Below, piece by piece: positions 26,864-36,584 of a DNA stretch of 64,000 nt (position 1 is its first letter; every line of letters starts with the position of its first letter). The stretch is taken from NCBI RefSeq assembly GCF_022346605.1, contig NZ_JAKRNT010000006.1:124001-188000 (forward strand), in the 5' to 3' direction. Position numbers and translations under genes: made by a program. The stretch is from Sporosarcina sp. ACRSL (GTDB taxonomy: Bacteria; Bacillota; Bacilli; Bacillales_A; Planococcaceae). Under the pieces are notes generated by a model. The model was given only the letters and a program-made list of their open reading frames with translations, was not told where the DNA came from and searched no databases.

Positions 26864-28140
26864 TCCGCTTCCTCCTTCCGAAGCCGGATCGATTCAGCAT
26901 GACCCGTCAATCGCTCCGCTTCCGCCAGTACAATAATGTCATCCGCGACATCTTTTAATGCTTCCTCTGTATATTGAATGATGCTCGATCTTTTCAAAAA
27001 ATCGTAAACACCTAATGGAGACGAAAATGCAGCTGTTCCGCTTGTTGGCAACGTATGATTCGGTCCCGCCATATAATCGCCCAATGCTTCTGGAGAATAC
27101 GGGCCAATAAAAATGGCGCCTGCATTCCGGATGAACGGCAATTGAGCCATCGGATTTTCCACCATAATTTGCAAATGCTCAGGTGCAATTCCGTTTACGA
27201 CATCAAGTGCGTCGGTTAGTGATCCAACTACGACAATCCTACCGAAATCGTTGATGGAACGGCTTGCAACATCCTTTCGTTCCATTTCGGACAACCTTTT
27301 TTCAACTTCCGCCACAAGCTGTCCAGCAAACAGCTCGCTTGTCGTCACACAGATGGCTGCCGCCCTCTCGTCATGCTCCGCTTGGGATAATAAATCGACT
27401 GCAACATAGGCAGGGTTTGCGGTTTCATCCGCCAATACACAAATTTCACTTGGACCCGCAATCATATCGATGGCCACGTCACCGAATACCCATTTCTTCG
27501 CCCTTGCAACGTATGCATTGCCTGGACCTGTTATTTTCATCACTTTACGAATTGTTTCCGTCCCGTAAGCCATCGCCGCGATCGCCTGTGCGCCGCCCAT
27601 TTTATAGACGACGTCTACGCCTGTTTCTTTAGCAGCCACCAATACGTACGGGTTCACTTTCCCGTCTTGCTGAGGCGGAGTTGAGATTGCAATATGTCCG
27701 ACACCGGCAATTTTTGCAGGAATGACATTCATCAAAACCGTCGACGGATACGCAGCCTTGCCTCCCGGTACGTAGATGCCGACCTTTTCAATCGGGGTCA
27801 CTTGTTGTCCAAGCAATATGCCTTTCTCTTGTCGTATAAACCAAGAACGTTCCTTCTGTTCATTGTGGAAGTCTGTAATTCTTTGTTTCGCCTTCAGAAG
27901 AGACGCTATAAAAGACTGTGAAACGAGCGAATACGCTTCATCAAATTCATCATCCGTGACGATAAGGTTTTCCAACTTCGCGCCATCGAACCGCTCGGTA
28001 TACGTATGTATGGCAGCATCTCCGTTCAAACGAACATCGTTGATGATCGACAACACTTTTCGATCAAACTCTAGGTCTCCGTTCTGCTCTTCCCGCTTCT
28101 GATTTTCTTTCGCGAATTCCGCTGCAGTGACGATTTTCAT
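26860..28140 (-). CDS. hisD: Histidinol dehydrogenase HisD
   Basis: A 426-residue zinc NAD enzyme for the last two oxidations. The family signature is the DMIAGPSEICVLAD segment and SQAEHDERA with zinc ligands. ATG 28140 overlaps the hisG stop and has GGAGGTG ahead. Confidence 0.96.
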   Translation of the reverse strand: MKIVTAAEFAKENQKREEQNGDLEFDRKVLSIINDVRLNGDAAIHTYTERFDGAKLENLIVTDDEFDEAYSLVSQSFIASLLKAKQRITDFHNEQKERSWFIRQEKGILLGQQVTPIEKVGIYVPGGKAAYPSTVLMNVIPAKIAGVGHIAISTPPQQDGKVNPYVLVAAKETGVDVVYKMGGAQAIAAMAYGTETIRKVMKITGPGNAYVARAKKWVFGDVAIDMIAGPSEICVLADETANPAYVAVDLLSQAEHDERAAAICVTTSELFAGQLVAEVEKRLSEMERKDVASRSINDFGRIVVVGSLTDALDVVNGIAPEHLQIMVENPMAQLPFIRNAGAIFIGPYSPEALGDYMAGPNHTLPTSGTAAFSSPLGVYDFLKRSSIIQYTEEALKDVADDIIVLAEAERLTGHAESIRLRKEEAE

Positions 28141-28772
28141 GAATACACCTCCAACCCTTTTTTGACATCGGAAATGAAATCTTGGATCCGCTCTGTTTTA
28201 ATGGCATAACTTGCTTTATTTACAATCAATCTTGCACTTACTTCCGTGATTGTCTCAAGAACAACTAAACCATTCTCTTTCAGTGTTGTGCCCGTCTCAA
28301 CGATATCGACAATGCAATCTGCTAAACCGATGAGCGGCGCAAGTTCAACCGACCCGTTCAGTTTGATGATGTCAGTACGAATCCCCTTTTGATCAAAATG
28401 AGATTTTGCGATGTTCGGATATTTGGAGGCAACTTTTAACTGGGTTCGTGCACCAAGCTCGGTGTCAGGAAATCCTGCTATGGCCACTTTGCATTTTCCG
28501 ATGCCAAGATCCAATAACTCATAAACGTCCTTAGGATCCTCGAGCAGCACATCTTTGCCGATCACCCCGATATCAGCTGCCCCTTGTTCCACGTATGTTG
28601 GCACATCGACTGCCTTCACGAAAATGAGCTTAATCGATTTCGTTTCATCCATGAAAATCAGTTTTCTGCTCTTGTGGTCATAATCGGAAAAAAGGATCCC
28701 CGCTTCCGTCAGTAACGTAATTGCCTGATTTGCAATTCTTCCTTTAGCCATCGCGACAGTCAAAATCTCCAT
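28137..28772 (-). CDS. hisG: ATP phosphoribosyltransferase catalytic subunit HisG (short form)
   Basis: The 211-residue short form, which lacks the regulatory ACT-like domain and needs HisZ. The PRPP-binding segment is DIVETGTTLKENGL. AAAGGAGG precedes ATG 28772. Confidence 0.96.
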   Translation of the reverse strand: MEILTVAMAKGRIANQAITLLTEAGILFSDYDHKSRKLIFMDETKSIKLIFVKAVDVPTYVEQGAADIGVIGKDVLLEDPKDVYELLDLGIGKCKVAIAGFPDTELGARTQLKVASKYPNIAKSHFDQKGIRTDIIKLNGSVELAPLIGLADCIVDIVETGTTLKENGLVVLETITEVSARLIVNKASYAIKTERIQDFISDVKKGLEVYS

Positions 28773-28810
28773 TCGGCATCCTCCTTTTATTCCTTAATTG
28801 GCCCCTTGAT

Positions 28811-29773
28811 TTAACGCTCAAACAATCTCTGATTATCTGAAGCCTTCAATAATGTTTCAATTTCACACGCGAATCCGACTGCAGGAAGATCGGCTCCGAA
28901 TTCATGACCTAATCGATCATAGCGTCCGCCCATTAATACCGGCTTGCCGAAACGTCCTACATACCCTTGAAACAGGATGCCCGAGTAATAATCCATCCGG
29001 TTGATCAATCCAAAATCGAGGACGATATCGTCTTCAAATCCATACGACGCTAACCCTCGGCAAACTTCTGCGATATAAGAAAGGGTTTCTTGCATGCGGG
29101 GCGTTGAAGAAACCTGCTCTGCCCGCTTTAACACCTCTCTCGGTTTTCCGTACAAATTAGGAATTTGCGAAATCGCATGTTTCATGTCCGAAGGGGCTTC
29201 TACATTTTCGAGGAAAAGGGCAATTTCCACACTGTTCTTTGCCTGTATTAATGCTTTCAGCTGATCGAGCTCGTTTTCGGTTAGTGGAAGTTGACCAATC
29301 ATTTCATCAAAAAAGGCTGAATGTCCAATTTCAATTTTGATGTTATCGAACTCCAAGTCCTTCATCGTCTGTAGTGCCAAACTAATCGTTTCCGCATCAG
29401 CTTCAGGTGATTTTTCGGTAAAATATTCGATGCCCGCTTGTGTCCGTTCTATTTTTTCCGAAGGATCGGATGACCGGCGAAACACTTCCTGTATATAATA
29501 AAAGCGGTGTTCACTTGTCAGTTTGCGGTGTGCGTGAGACAATTCCTGTGTGATGGGAATGGTTACATCGGGTCTCAGGACGAAAACCTCTCCCGACGGA
29601 TCAATCACTTTCACCATTTCCTTACGGTTAACAGAGCTCGTCACTTTCGAATAGAGGTCATACCGTTCGAAAGCCGGTGTTTTTATCCGTTGGAATCCAT
29701 ATGTAGAGAATCGTTTGCTTAATGAACGAACCGTTTGTTCAAATTGTTCAACTTCTTTCAAATCGAGATTCAT
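28811..29773 (-). CDS. hisZ: ATP phosphoribosyltransferase regulatory subunit HisZ
   Basis: A histidyl-tRNA synthetase-like paralogue that binds and controls short HisG. RPDVTIPITQ and GGRYDRLGHEFG resemble HisRS motifs 2 and 3. At about 320 residues it is shorter than B. subtilis HisZ (about 390), having lost the C-terminal part. The ATG at 29773 with GAGGTGG fits better than a GTG at 29794. First gene of the his operon, divergent from hisJ by about 100 bp; no T-box fits in this space. Confidence 0.92.
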   Translation of the reverse strand: MNLDLKEVEQFEQTVRSLSKRFSTYGFQRIKTPAFERYDLYSKVTSSVNRKEMVKVIDPSGEVFVLRPDVTIPITQELSHAHRKLTSEHRFYYIQEVFRRSSDPSEKIERTQAGIEYFTEKSPEADAETISLALQTMKDLEFDNIKIEIGHSAFFDEMIGQLPLTENELDQLKALIQAKNSVEIALFLENVEAPSDMKHAISQIPNLYGKPREVLKRAEQVSSTPRMQETLSYIAEVCRGLASYGFEDDIVLDFGLINRMDYYSGILFQGYVGRFGKPVLMGGRYDRLGHEFGADLPAVGFACEIETLLKASDNQRLFER

Positions 29774-29876
29774 GCCACACCACCTCTTTTTCACTTCATC
29801 ACTTTACTATGTTAAAGTTATAACGTACTATATATCTATATTTATTGTTTGTCAACTGATAGGAGGAATTTTTTAA

Positions 29877-30671
29877 ATGTTTGATTACCATATGCATAGT
29901 TCGTTTTCGGGAGATTGCACCGTCGATATGGAGGAAATGGTGAAAGGAGCGATTGCTAAAGGCGTATCAGAAATTTGTTTTACAGAACATATTGATTATG
30001 ATTATCCGGATGATTCGATAGAATTTGATTTTGATAAACAGAAATATGACGAGCGAATTATAGAGTTGAGAAGGAAATACGAAGGGCAGATCCGAATCAA
30101 AAAAGGCGTAGAAATCGGTGTGCAGCCGCATTTATTGGAAAGATATGATGGGATGCTTAAAGAGGAGTCATTTGATTTTATTATTTGTTCGATGCATACC
30201 GTCGACCGGAAAGGGTTGCATTACGGAGACCTGTTCAAGGGGAGTACAGTCGAGGAAGCGTCTTTGAAGTATTACAATGAATTGCTTCATTGCGTGAAAA
30301 ACTTTACGAACTATTCCATTTTAGGACATGTTGATTTGATCAAACGGTATGCGCCTGAAGTGCTCGAGAATGATTTCCATGATGTATTACGTGAAATCTT
30401 TAACGTGATCATTCCCGCTGGAAAGGGGATCGAGTTGAATACGTCAGGAGTTCGTTATGGGCTGCCGAACGGGTTGCCGAGTGATGATGTATTGAAGTTG
30501 TATAAGGAATGTGGCGGGGAGATTATTACGTTAGGATCTGATGCGCATAAACCGGAACAGATCGCTTTTGATTTCAAGGAATCGCTTGAGCTGTTGCAGT
30601 CCATCGGCTTTCGATACATTGCAACGTTTGAAGGACTGAAACCGACTTTCCATTCGATTGATAGACTTTGA
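29877..30671 (+). CDS. hisJ: Histidinol-phosphatase, PHP family (HisJ/HisK)
   Basis: A 264-residue PHP-domain phosphatase that produces histidinol. Metal motifs DYHMHSSFSGD, CFTEHIDYD, CSMHTVD and GSDAHKPEQ are complete. It is transcribed away from the his operon, as an outlier of the pathway. AGGAGG precedes ATG 29877. A 21 bp repeat array starts right after its stop codon. Confidence 0.92.
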   Translation: MFDYHMHSSFSGDCTVDMEEMVKGAIAKGVSEICFTEHIDYDYPDDSIEFDFDKQKYDERIIELRRKYEGQIRIKKGVEIGVQPHLLERYDGMLKEESFDFIICSMHTVDRKGLHYGDLFKGSTVEEASLKYYNELLHCVKNFTNYSILGHVDLIKRYAPEVLENDFHDVLREIFNVIIPAGKGIELNTSGVRYGLPNGLPSDDVLKLYKECGGEIITLGSDAHKPEQIAFDFKESLELLQSIGFRYIATFEGLKPTFHSIDRL

Positions 30672-30683
30672 TTTGAGGAGGAA

Positions 30684-31061
30684 GAGGCTTGCTTTGAGCG
30701 CGGGATGGGTCGCTTTGGGCGCGGAAACCCTCGCATTGGACGCGAGACCGCTTGCTTTGGACGCGGGACCACTCGCTTTGGACGCGGAACAACTCGCTTT
30801 GGACGCGGAACAACTCGGTTTGGGCGTGGAACCACTCACTTCGAGCGCGAGACCGCTCACTTCGAGCGCGAGACCGCTCACTTCGGGCGCGGGACCTCTC
30901 ACTTCGGGCGCGGGACCTCTCACTTCGGGCGCGGGACCTCTCACTTCGAGCGCGGGACCTCTCACTTCGAGCGCGAGACCGCTCACTTCGGGCGCGGGGC
31001 CACTCACTTCGAGCGCGGGACCGCTCACTTCGGGCGCGGGACCACTTGCTTTGGACGCTTA
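30684..31061. repeat. 21 bp repeat array (TTTGGACGCG family), copy 2
   Basis: About 18 head-to-tail units with a strict 21 bp step. Early units read TTTGGACGCGGGACC plus six more bases, later ones CTTCGGGCGCGGGACC. Because 21 is a multiple of three and the units carry no stops, all three plus-strand frames and some minus frames stay open and give heptapeptide repeats (LTSGAGP, HFGRGTS, LRARDLS). I treat these ORFs as by-products: none has a convincing ribosome site. The array fills the space between the convergent genes hisJ and ydcF. Confidence 0.9.
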
Positions 31062-31077
31062 AGAAATCAATTCAAAC

Positions 31078-31117
31078 AAAAAAGGGATTGCTCCAGAGTT
31101 TCTGGACATCCCTTTTT
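31078..31117. terminator. Terminator between the repeat array and the YdcF-like gene
   Basis: A two-part stem, AAAGGGAT with ATCCCTTT and TCCAGA with TCTGGA, ending in five T. Confidence 0.82.
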
Positions 31118-31126
31118 GCATTCGTA

Positions 31127-31708
31127 TCACTTTCCAACAACTACAGTCTTAATCAAAGCGAGTCTTTCCCTTACGTTGTGTTTCCCTTCCACTGACTTTG
31201 GTGTCTTAGCTGGCAATGCGTCTGTCTTAAGGTCGAAACTGTCTACAATCATCCTTGCTCGTGCCAGATGGAAATCACTCGTGATGATTGTGACGGCATT
31301 GACATCCTCTGGCAGTAACTTCTTCGAATACAGGAGATTCTCGTATGTCGATGTCGACTCGGTTTCGAGCAGCAGTCGATCCTCATCGACACCGTGCTCC
31401 GCTAAATATCGTCGCATCGCCTCACCTTCTGCAATGTCTTCGTCTGGGCCTTGACCACCTGATAGAATGAATTTCACGTGAGGGTGTGCTTCCGCATAGG
31501 AGAGTGCCTCTTCCAATCGATAACGCAAAGTTAGTGACGGTGTCTCCCCGTTCACTTTTGCCCCGAGGATAATGGCATATTCATTCGTGCCATCCGCTAC
31601 AGGTTTTTGTCCATCCGCCATCCATTTACCTAACAACAGCCACGTTCCGATTCCGAATAAAATCGCTGCAATCCCGATTGTTATCCCCAACTTCTTAGTT
31701 TTCTTCAC
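31127..31708 (-). CDS. YdcF family (DUF218) membrane-anchored protein
   Basis: A 193-residue protein with one N-terminal helix (about residues 9-27) and an outer DUF218 domain. The family motif SGGQGPDEDIAEGEAMRRYL (83-102) and the later TSDFHLARA are clear. Members are implicated in cell-envelope processes (SanA, vancomycin-type exclusion) without a settled reaction. Confidence 0.85.
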   Translation of the reverse strand: MKKTKKLGITIGIAAILFGIGTWLLLGKWMADGQKPVADGTNEYAIILGAKVNGETPSLTLRYRLEEALSYAEAHPHVKFILSGGQGPDEDIAEGEAMRRYLAEHGVDEDRLLLETESTSTYENLLYSKKLLPEDVNAVTIITSDFHLARARMIVDSFDLKTDALPAKTPKSVEGKHNVRERLALIKTVVVGK

Positions 31709-31771
31709 TTGATCACCTATTCAAGTTCGTATTAGTATATGAGGGGTCTGTTGTAAAAATGGCTGATTCTT

Positions 31772-32446
31772 TCAAGATAACCGTTCCACAACAATTCCTC
31801 GTTCTTTCAACAAGGACGTGTAAAATGGATCGTCGCCAATTGAATAGACGCGGTCGCATACATTCGTAATTTCATCCATGTCATGCGATGTATATAAAAT
31901 CATTTTTCCTTCCTTTTTGGCCAAGTCACGCAAATAATTGCCGATTTCCGTTTTTGATTTCAAATCGATGCCGACCGTAGGCTCATCCAATAAAAGAAAA
32001 ATTGGGTCATGCAATAGGCTGATCGCTATATTAAGTTTGCGCTTCATCCCGCCGGATAGTGAATGGACAGGTTCCTTCCACTGTGTCAACTGCATCTCGA
32101 GACAAAGGTTTCTACACTCTTCCAGCGATCGTCTTTTCCAAGAAAGCCTTTCGAAAAAACGCATATTCTCCTCAACTGTGTACTCATCCCAAATTGCAAT
32201 GTCTTGGGGGACGTAACCGATTTTCTGTCGAATCTGCTTAAGATCATCCTCATATCGCTTACCATGTAAACGCAATTCGCCTGCGGAAGGTTGCAAGACA
32301 GTTGCCAATATTTGCAGTAATGTTGATTTTCCTGCACCGTTTTCTCCGACGAGTCCGACAATTTCTCCTTCTTTCATTTGAAATGAAACATGATGCAACA
32401 CCATTTTTCGTCTATATCGTTTTTGAACTTCTTTTACTTCAAGCAA
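31772..32446 (-). CDS. ABC transporter ATPase subunit
   Basis: A 224-residue ATPase. Walker A GENGAGKST, signature LSGGMKRK, Walker B FLLLDEPT and the switch histidine in YTSHDMDE are present. It is the last gene of a four-gene operon and overlaps the permease gene by eight bases. It probably powers the two ABC-2 permeases. Confidence 0.92.
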   Translation of the reverse strand: MLEVKEVQKRYRRKMVLHHVSFQMKEGEIVGLVGENGAGKSTLLQILATVLQPSAGELRLHGKRYEDDLKQIRQKIGYVPQDIAIWDEYTVEENMRFFERLSWKRRSLEECRNLCLEMQLTQWKEPVHSLSGGMKRKLNIAISLLHDPIFLLLDEPTVGIDLKSKTEIGNYLRDLAKKEGKMILYTSHDMDEITNVCDRVYSIGDDPFYTSLLKERGIVVERLS

Positions 32447-33569
32447 ATTGCTTTCCCCCCTTCACTCTCCATATAACGAGCACGACTAGTAATGCGAATA
32501 ACCAAACGATTGGAATTGTCATGGTCAATAACGAACGGACTGGACTGATGAATTCAATCCACTGTAGTTGTCTCGACAAAGCATCCAACGGCACGACAGC
32601 CCCTCCAGTCACGGTTAATAAAAGTGAAACGGCTATTCCCGTTATGTAGTACATGAATAGATGACGATAGACAATCGCGAGTAAAAATGCGAATAGATTC
32701 AACGTCATCCTAAAGACAAGCATCGGGAGTATGAAAGACAAGGAAATCGAATCGTGTAAAACAAAGTGGAAGACAAACAAGGCAATCCCGTCCGACAAGA
32801 TTGTCAGTAATGAGTACAATGCTAACATCCGAAGTGCGTAGCTTTTAAACGAAGTTGACGTATATAGCCATCTCACTTTCATCGATGGACGGCTTTCCTT
32901 AATCATCCAGTCGAAAATGAAAAAGGCTGCAATCATTGTAAAAAACGCCCAAACCGCTCTACTATTCAATAATTCCATCGGTTTCTCATCTGACTGCGCT
33001 GTTTGTTTTCCGTATGAAAAACTTGTGTGGAGTAGGCTCTCATTCCTTTGCTTCTCCTCGCTTCTTTGGATGATCTCATCATAGTTCCATTCATCTTCCA
33101 TGCCGTATTCTTGATAAAGATGCCGGATGACCATTGCCGCTTTCGCTCTTGAAATATCTTGCTGGGCTAGTGACATGACGGTTTCAGAAATGGCAGGATA
33201 GGCAAAGGAGCGATTGGAGGAGTAAGCTTCAATCAAGCCATTCCTTCTATTTGCCAAAACAGATTCTTCGTACCCTTCCCGTATGACGAACACACTGTCT
33301 AGCTCGTGTTGTTTTAACTTATGAAGTGCATCATCCAGTTCCAAGTAATGGACTGCCAACATGTCGTTTTTCTCTATCTCTTCCGCCAATTTTGCTGCCA
33401 GGGCAGATTGCTCTTCTACAATAAGTGCAATCGGCACTTTCGACTCCTCCTGCAATAAGCCGAATGTCTTCATGACGACAACGGTTAAGAAAATCGGAGC
33501 GAGAAGCCAGCAAATGACACTTTTCCATTCCTTTTTCAACCGGAATAATTGAGCAGGCATTCGAATCAT
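32439..33569 (-). CDS. ABC-2 type permease (second)
   Basis: A 376-residue permease with one N-terminal helix, a ~160-residue outer domain and five C-terminal helices, the layout of ABC-2 exporters (YhgE/Pip-like and drug or peptide exporters). The start is ATG 33569 (MIRMPAQLF) with GAGGTGG upstream; it overlaps the upstream permease stop (ATGA). Confidence 0.85.
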   Translation of the reverse strand: MIRMPAQLFRLKKEWKSVICWLLAPIFLTVVVMKTFGLLQEESKVPIALIVEEQSALAAKLAEEIEKNDMLAVHYLELDDALHKLKQHELDSVFVIREGYEESVLANRRNGLIEAYSSNRSFAYPAISETVMSLAQQDISRAKAAMVIRHLYQEYGMEDEWNYDEIIQRSEEKQRNESLLHTSFSYGKQTAQSDEKPMELLNSRAVWAFFTMIAAFFIFDWMIKESRPSMKVRWLYTSTSFKSYALRMLALYSLLTILSDGIALFVFHFVLHDSISLSFILPMLVFRMTLNLFAFLLAIVYRHLFMYYITGIAVSLLLTVTGGAVVPLDALSRQLQWIEFISPVRSLLTMTIPIVWLFALLVVLVIWRVKGGKQFA

Positions 33570-34789
33570 CTGTTCCACCTCGCTTTCCAACCGAGCGACA
33601 TCGATAATGCAAGGATTAGGGCGAACGCATAGATCGCTAGCGACGTGTAATTCGCATAATTACGACCTTCCAGCACAAGGTCCATCATCCACCCGAGAGC
33701 AATCAGTGAAAATAAATAAGAAAAGAAAATTTGCATTTCTTGTGGAAAATAAAACGTCGGAATCAAAGCACCACTCACGAGGATCGTGACGAAGACAAAT
33801 AGGCATTGCAATAACAACCCGATCTTCTTTGACTGTATCCAGACGTCAATTAATGCAATAGAACAAAGTAGAATGAAAGCGTAAAGGAAGGCGAACAATC
33901 CAAAACGGATGAAGTCCACCGTGTAAAATTCGATTCCCAGTAATTTTATGAGTAAGATAAAAGGTACCCCGGCGAGAATCGAACTGACTAATAGTGAGAC
34001 GAGTATCCTTGCCGCTACTCTCTGTCCAATTGTTACGCCGAACAGCATCATCCGGGCACCCATTGATTTCGATTCATCATTATGTAGGACGATGTAAAAG
34101 GACAGCAGCCAAACGGAAAGGACGATGAACCATGCCGAGACAACAAAGTAGTTCAGTGGTGAAGAGGTAGCCGAATTGTTCAATAGCTCTTCATCTAGCA
34201 GCCTATCTTTTCCTAGCGTATAAAGTGTAAAATCGATAAATTGGTCAAACATCATTTCCATCCGCTCATCGCGAGTCATCGGCGTCTCTTTTGCATAATC
34301 ATTGATGACTAAAATATTTGCTTGGGCAGCCGCAATGTATCTAGCTAAACTATCCACAAGTTGTTTCGCGATGAAGCTGTCAATTGGTCTCGATGGATTT
34401 CCAATCATCGGAATGGTCACCGATTCCCCTTCGTAAAGGTCATCCGTGAACTTTTCCGGCAATGAAAACGACGTGCTAATTTCATTCCGTTCCATGAGTC
34501 GTTCTGCTTCTTCTTTTGTCGCTGGAATGATTTGTATAAATTGTTGCCCATTTGCTGTTTCCGTCAACAATTTGCTGATCAGCTTTGACTCGGTTGTTTG
34601 GTCTTCATCGACTAATGCGACACGGATCGGGGCGTTTTCGTCTGGCACGATTAAACCTGCCGCAAGTCCAACTAACAATCCGATGAGAACAAGCGGGAAT
34701 AGAAAAAGAAGAAGAAGGGTCGCCCGCTTCTTCTTCAGCTGTTTCAAGTGTTCAATCGTAAAAAATAGTATCTTTCGTATTGACTGCAA
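33566..34789 (-). CDS. ABC-2 type permease (first)
   Basis: A ~407-residue permease with the same layout: a single helix after a basic leader (KQLKKKR), an outer domain, then about five helices. The start is unclear. TTG 34789 with GGAAGTGG gives the natural leader MQSIRKILFF; GTG 34798 and TTG 34804 are in frame. Together with the 32439 gene it likely forms a heterodimer. Confidence 0.82.
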   Translation of the reverse strand: MQSIRKILFFTIEHLKQLKKKRATLLLLFLFPLVLIGLLVGLAAGLIVPDENAPIRVALVDEDQTTESKLISKLLTETANGQQFIQIIPATKEEAERLMERNEISTSFSLPEKFTDDLYEGESVTIPMIGNPSRPIDSFIAKQLVDSLARYIAAAQANILVINDYAKETPMTRDERMEMMFDQFIDFTLYTLGKDRLLDEELLNNSATSSPLNYFVVSAWFIVLSVWLLSFYIVLHNDESKSMGARMMLFGVTIGQRVAARILVSLLVSSILAGVPFILLIKLLGIEFYTVDFIRFGLFAFLYAFILLCSIALIDVWIQSKKIGLLLQCLFVFVTILVSGALIPTFYFPQEMQIFFSYLFSLIALGWMMDLVLEGRNYANYTSLAIYAFALILALSMSLGWKARWNR

Positions 34790-34807
34790 ACAGTCCACTT
34801 CCAATCA

Positions 34808-36397
34808 TCAGAAGTTCTCAAGCTCTCTTTGGAGATCGCCCATTAGTTCAGTGACCCATTTCTCGAACTCCTCGGCCAATTCATTTCCAAGGTCATCTAA
34901 TTCCCGACTGCTCATATTTCCGACATCGACGAGCTTTTCGGACTCACTTGGCATTTCCACTTTTTTCACGATTTTCCCTTCCTTTTTCAAGCGAAGATAT
35001 ATATCGGATGAAGATATAGCACCTGAAGGATCAATAATTGTAAAATCATTGTCCGATTTCATTGAATCTTTTTCATGTGTCGCTTTTCCACTCCAAACGA
35101 GTCTTGGAGAAAAATCATCGTCTGATACGGAGAATTCCCGATTAAATGTACGTTCTTTCCCATCAAGTTCTTCTTTCCCTTTATAGGTAATGACCGTATC
35201 TTCCGCGGAGATTGTAATCGTATCATCCGACTTCCCGTCTTTCCACGTCAAGTCTCCTTTGAAATTCAAGACAGCATCTTCTCCACTATGAGGGTCCATC
35301 CCTGTGAATGAATAATCCCATTTCTGTCCAGATTTCTCTAATAACTGCACGCCTTCAAATGTAAATGTTGCGATGCTTTCTTCGAATTCACCCATCGACA
35401 TTGTGAATTCTCGCTTCACAATGCTGTTCGACTTATGCCAGATTGTTGATTTGATTCCATCCGGTATATGCAGACTTTCGATCCCATCAATTGCTTCGTC
35501 CAACGAGTCTTCAAAATCCCGTATCATCTCGGTAAGTTGCCGAGCTGAAATATCATCTGTCATAGTCGAAAAAGCAATTTGCTCTTTTAGCAATGCCTTC
35601 AACTTTTCATCTGTCCGTGCTTTTTTGAATAAATTCACTAGTAATGTCTTCACTTGTTCTTCCGACAGGTTCATTTCGACTTTTTCAGTGTTGATTTTCT
35701 CGCCAAATAGATCAATTTCTTCCTTTTCACTTGTAAACGCTTCTTCAGGCAACTCGTGATAGAGGTACTCCATATATTCTTCTTTCACGTATGTTTGGAA
35801 TTCTCCAGTCATCGCAAATTGCTCTTCGAATAGATGCGAAAGGCCGAGTTTATCAGGACCTTCATAAAAACTGTCCGTTTCCCTCATCAATTTACCGTAA
35901 TCCTCATCCATGAAATAGAGCAGTTTATCGGTAAACGGCAATGCGGCCATAAATCTTTCAGGGGTTATATAAAATGTAACGAAGTCCGATGAAATACTTC
36001 CGAATGCTCCGCTAAAATTTATTTCCCATTCCTTCTCAACAGGATCTTTCACTTGCTTCATAGAAAGAGTCGTGTTGTTTACAATTCTTTGCAATTCAAC
36101 CATATCGTAACTAGCGCTAGGGTCATTCCATTCCGCCGAAAGGTCAAAGCTTGTTTCAACCGGCTTCGTTTTTTGTACATCCATCCAGTCTACTTCATTT
36201 TTATAACGCTCTTCGAATAGGTCTCCTATTTGTGCAAATGTCTTCGTTTCTGCTAACAAGTACTTCACTTTTGGTGACTTGTTCAATAAAAAGAAGGCAG
36301 AAACCGATCCGGCACCTATCAATACGACAACTGTCAACAGAGCAATCAATAGTGCGGGCGATTTTCGTTTCCCTATTGTTTCTTGAACACCATCCAC
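34808..36397 (-). CDS. Large membrane-anchored protein, probably DUF6583-like
   Basis: A 529-residue protein. A helix at about 15-37 follows a short cytoplasmic leader and anchors a large, acidic, beta-rich outer domain without cysteines. The overall look suits DUF6583-type proteins seen beside ABC exporters in Bacillales, but that name is from memory of context. It lies directly upstream of the two permeases and ATPase, so it may be an outer partner of the exporter. Confidence 0.7.
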   Translation of the reverse strand: MDGVQETIGKRKSPALLIALLTVVVLIGAGSVSAFFLLNKSPKVKYLLAETKTFAQIGDLFEERYKNEVDWMDVQKTKPVETSFDLSAEWNDPSASYDMVELQRIVNNTTLSMKQVKDPVEKEWEINFSGAFGSISSDFVTFYITPERFMAALPFTDKLLYFMDEDYGKLMRETDSFYEGPDKLGLSHLFEEQFAMTGEFQTYVKEEYMEYLYHELPEEAFTSEKEEIDLFGEKINTEKVEMNLSEEQVKTLLVNLFKKARTDEKLKALLKEQIAFSTMTDDISARQLTEMIRDFEDSLDEAIDGIESLHIPDGIKSTIWHKSNSIVKREFTMSMGEFEESIATFTFEGVQLLEKSGQKWDYSFTGMDPHSGEDAVLNFKGDLTWKDGKSDDTITISAEDTVITYKGKEELDGKERTFNREFSVSDDDFSPRLVWSGKATHEKDSMKSDNDFTIIDPSGAISSSDIYLRLKKEGKIVKKVEMPSESEKLVDVGNMSSRELDDLGNELAEEFEKWVTELMGDLQRELENF

Positions 36398-36550
36398 TAC
36401 ATTTCCTCCCTACCTAATCCTTTATAGATTGCTAATCTTATGCATCATACAAAATTTTACTACAAAAAAAGGATAATTGTTCCTTATTTCGTAAATTGAA
36501 TAGTAATAGCTAGTTAGCAAGTTAGGATTTCAGTCCCATAAACAGGAAAA

Positions 36551-36578
36551 AGACCTACTGCTTTTTTGCAGAAGGTCT
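36551..36578 (-). terminator. Terminator after argG
   Basis: AGACCTACTGC pairs with GCAGAAGGTCT (one A-A mismatch); on the minus strand TTTTT follows. Confidence 0.85.
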
Positions 36579-36584
36579 GGATGA

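Noticed and set aside
29795..29876. T-box or other riboswitch ahead of hisZ
   Set aside because: Only about 100 bp separate the divergent starts and no T-box motif is present.
30531..31454. Long overlapping ORFs through the 21 bp array on both strands
   Set aside because: They arise because the repeat has no stop codons; the encoded heptapeptide repeats are low complexity, no ribosome site fits, and one runs antisense into the YdcF-like gene.
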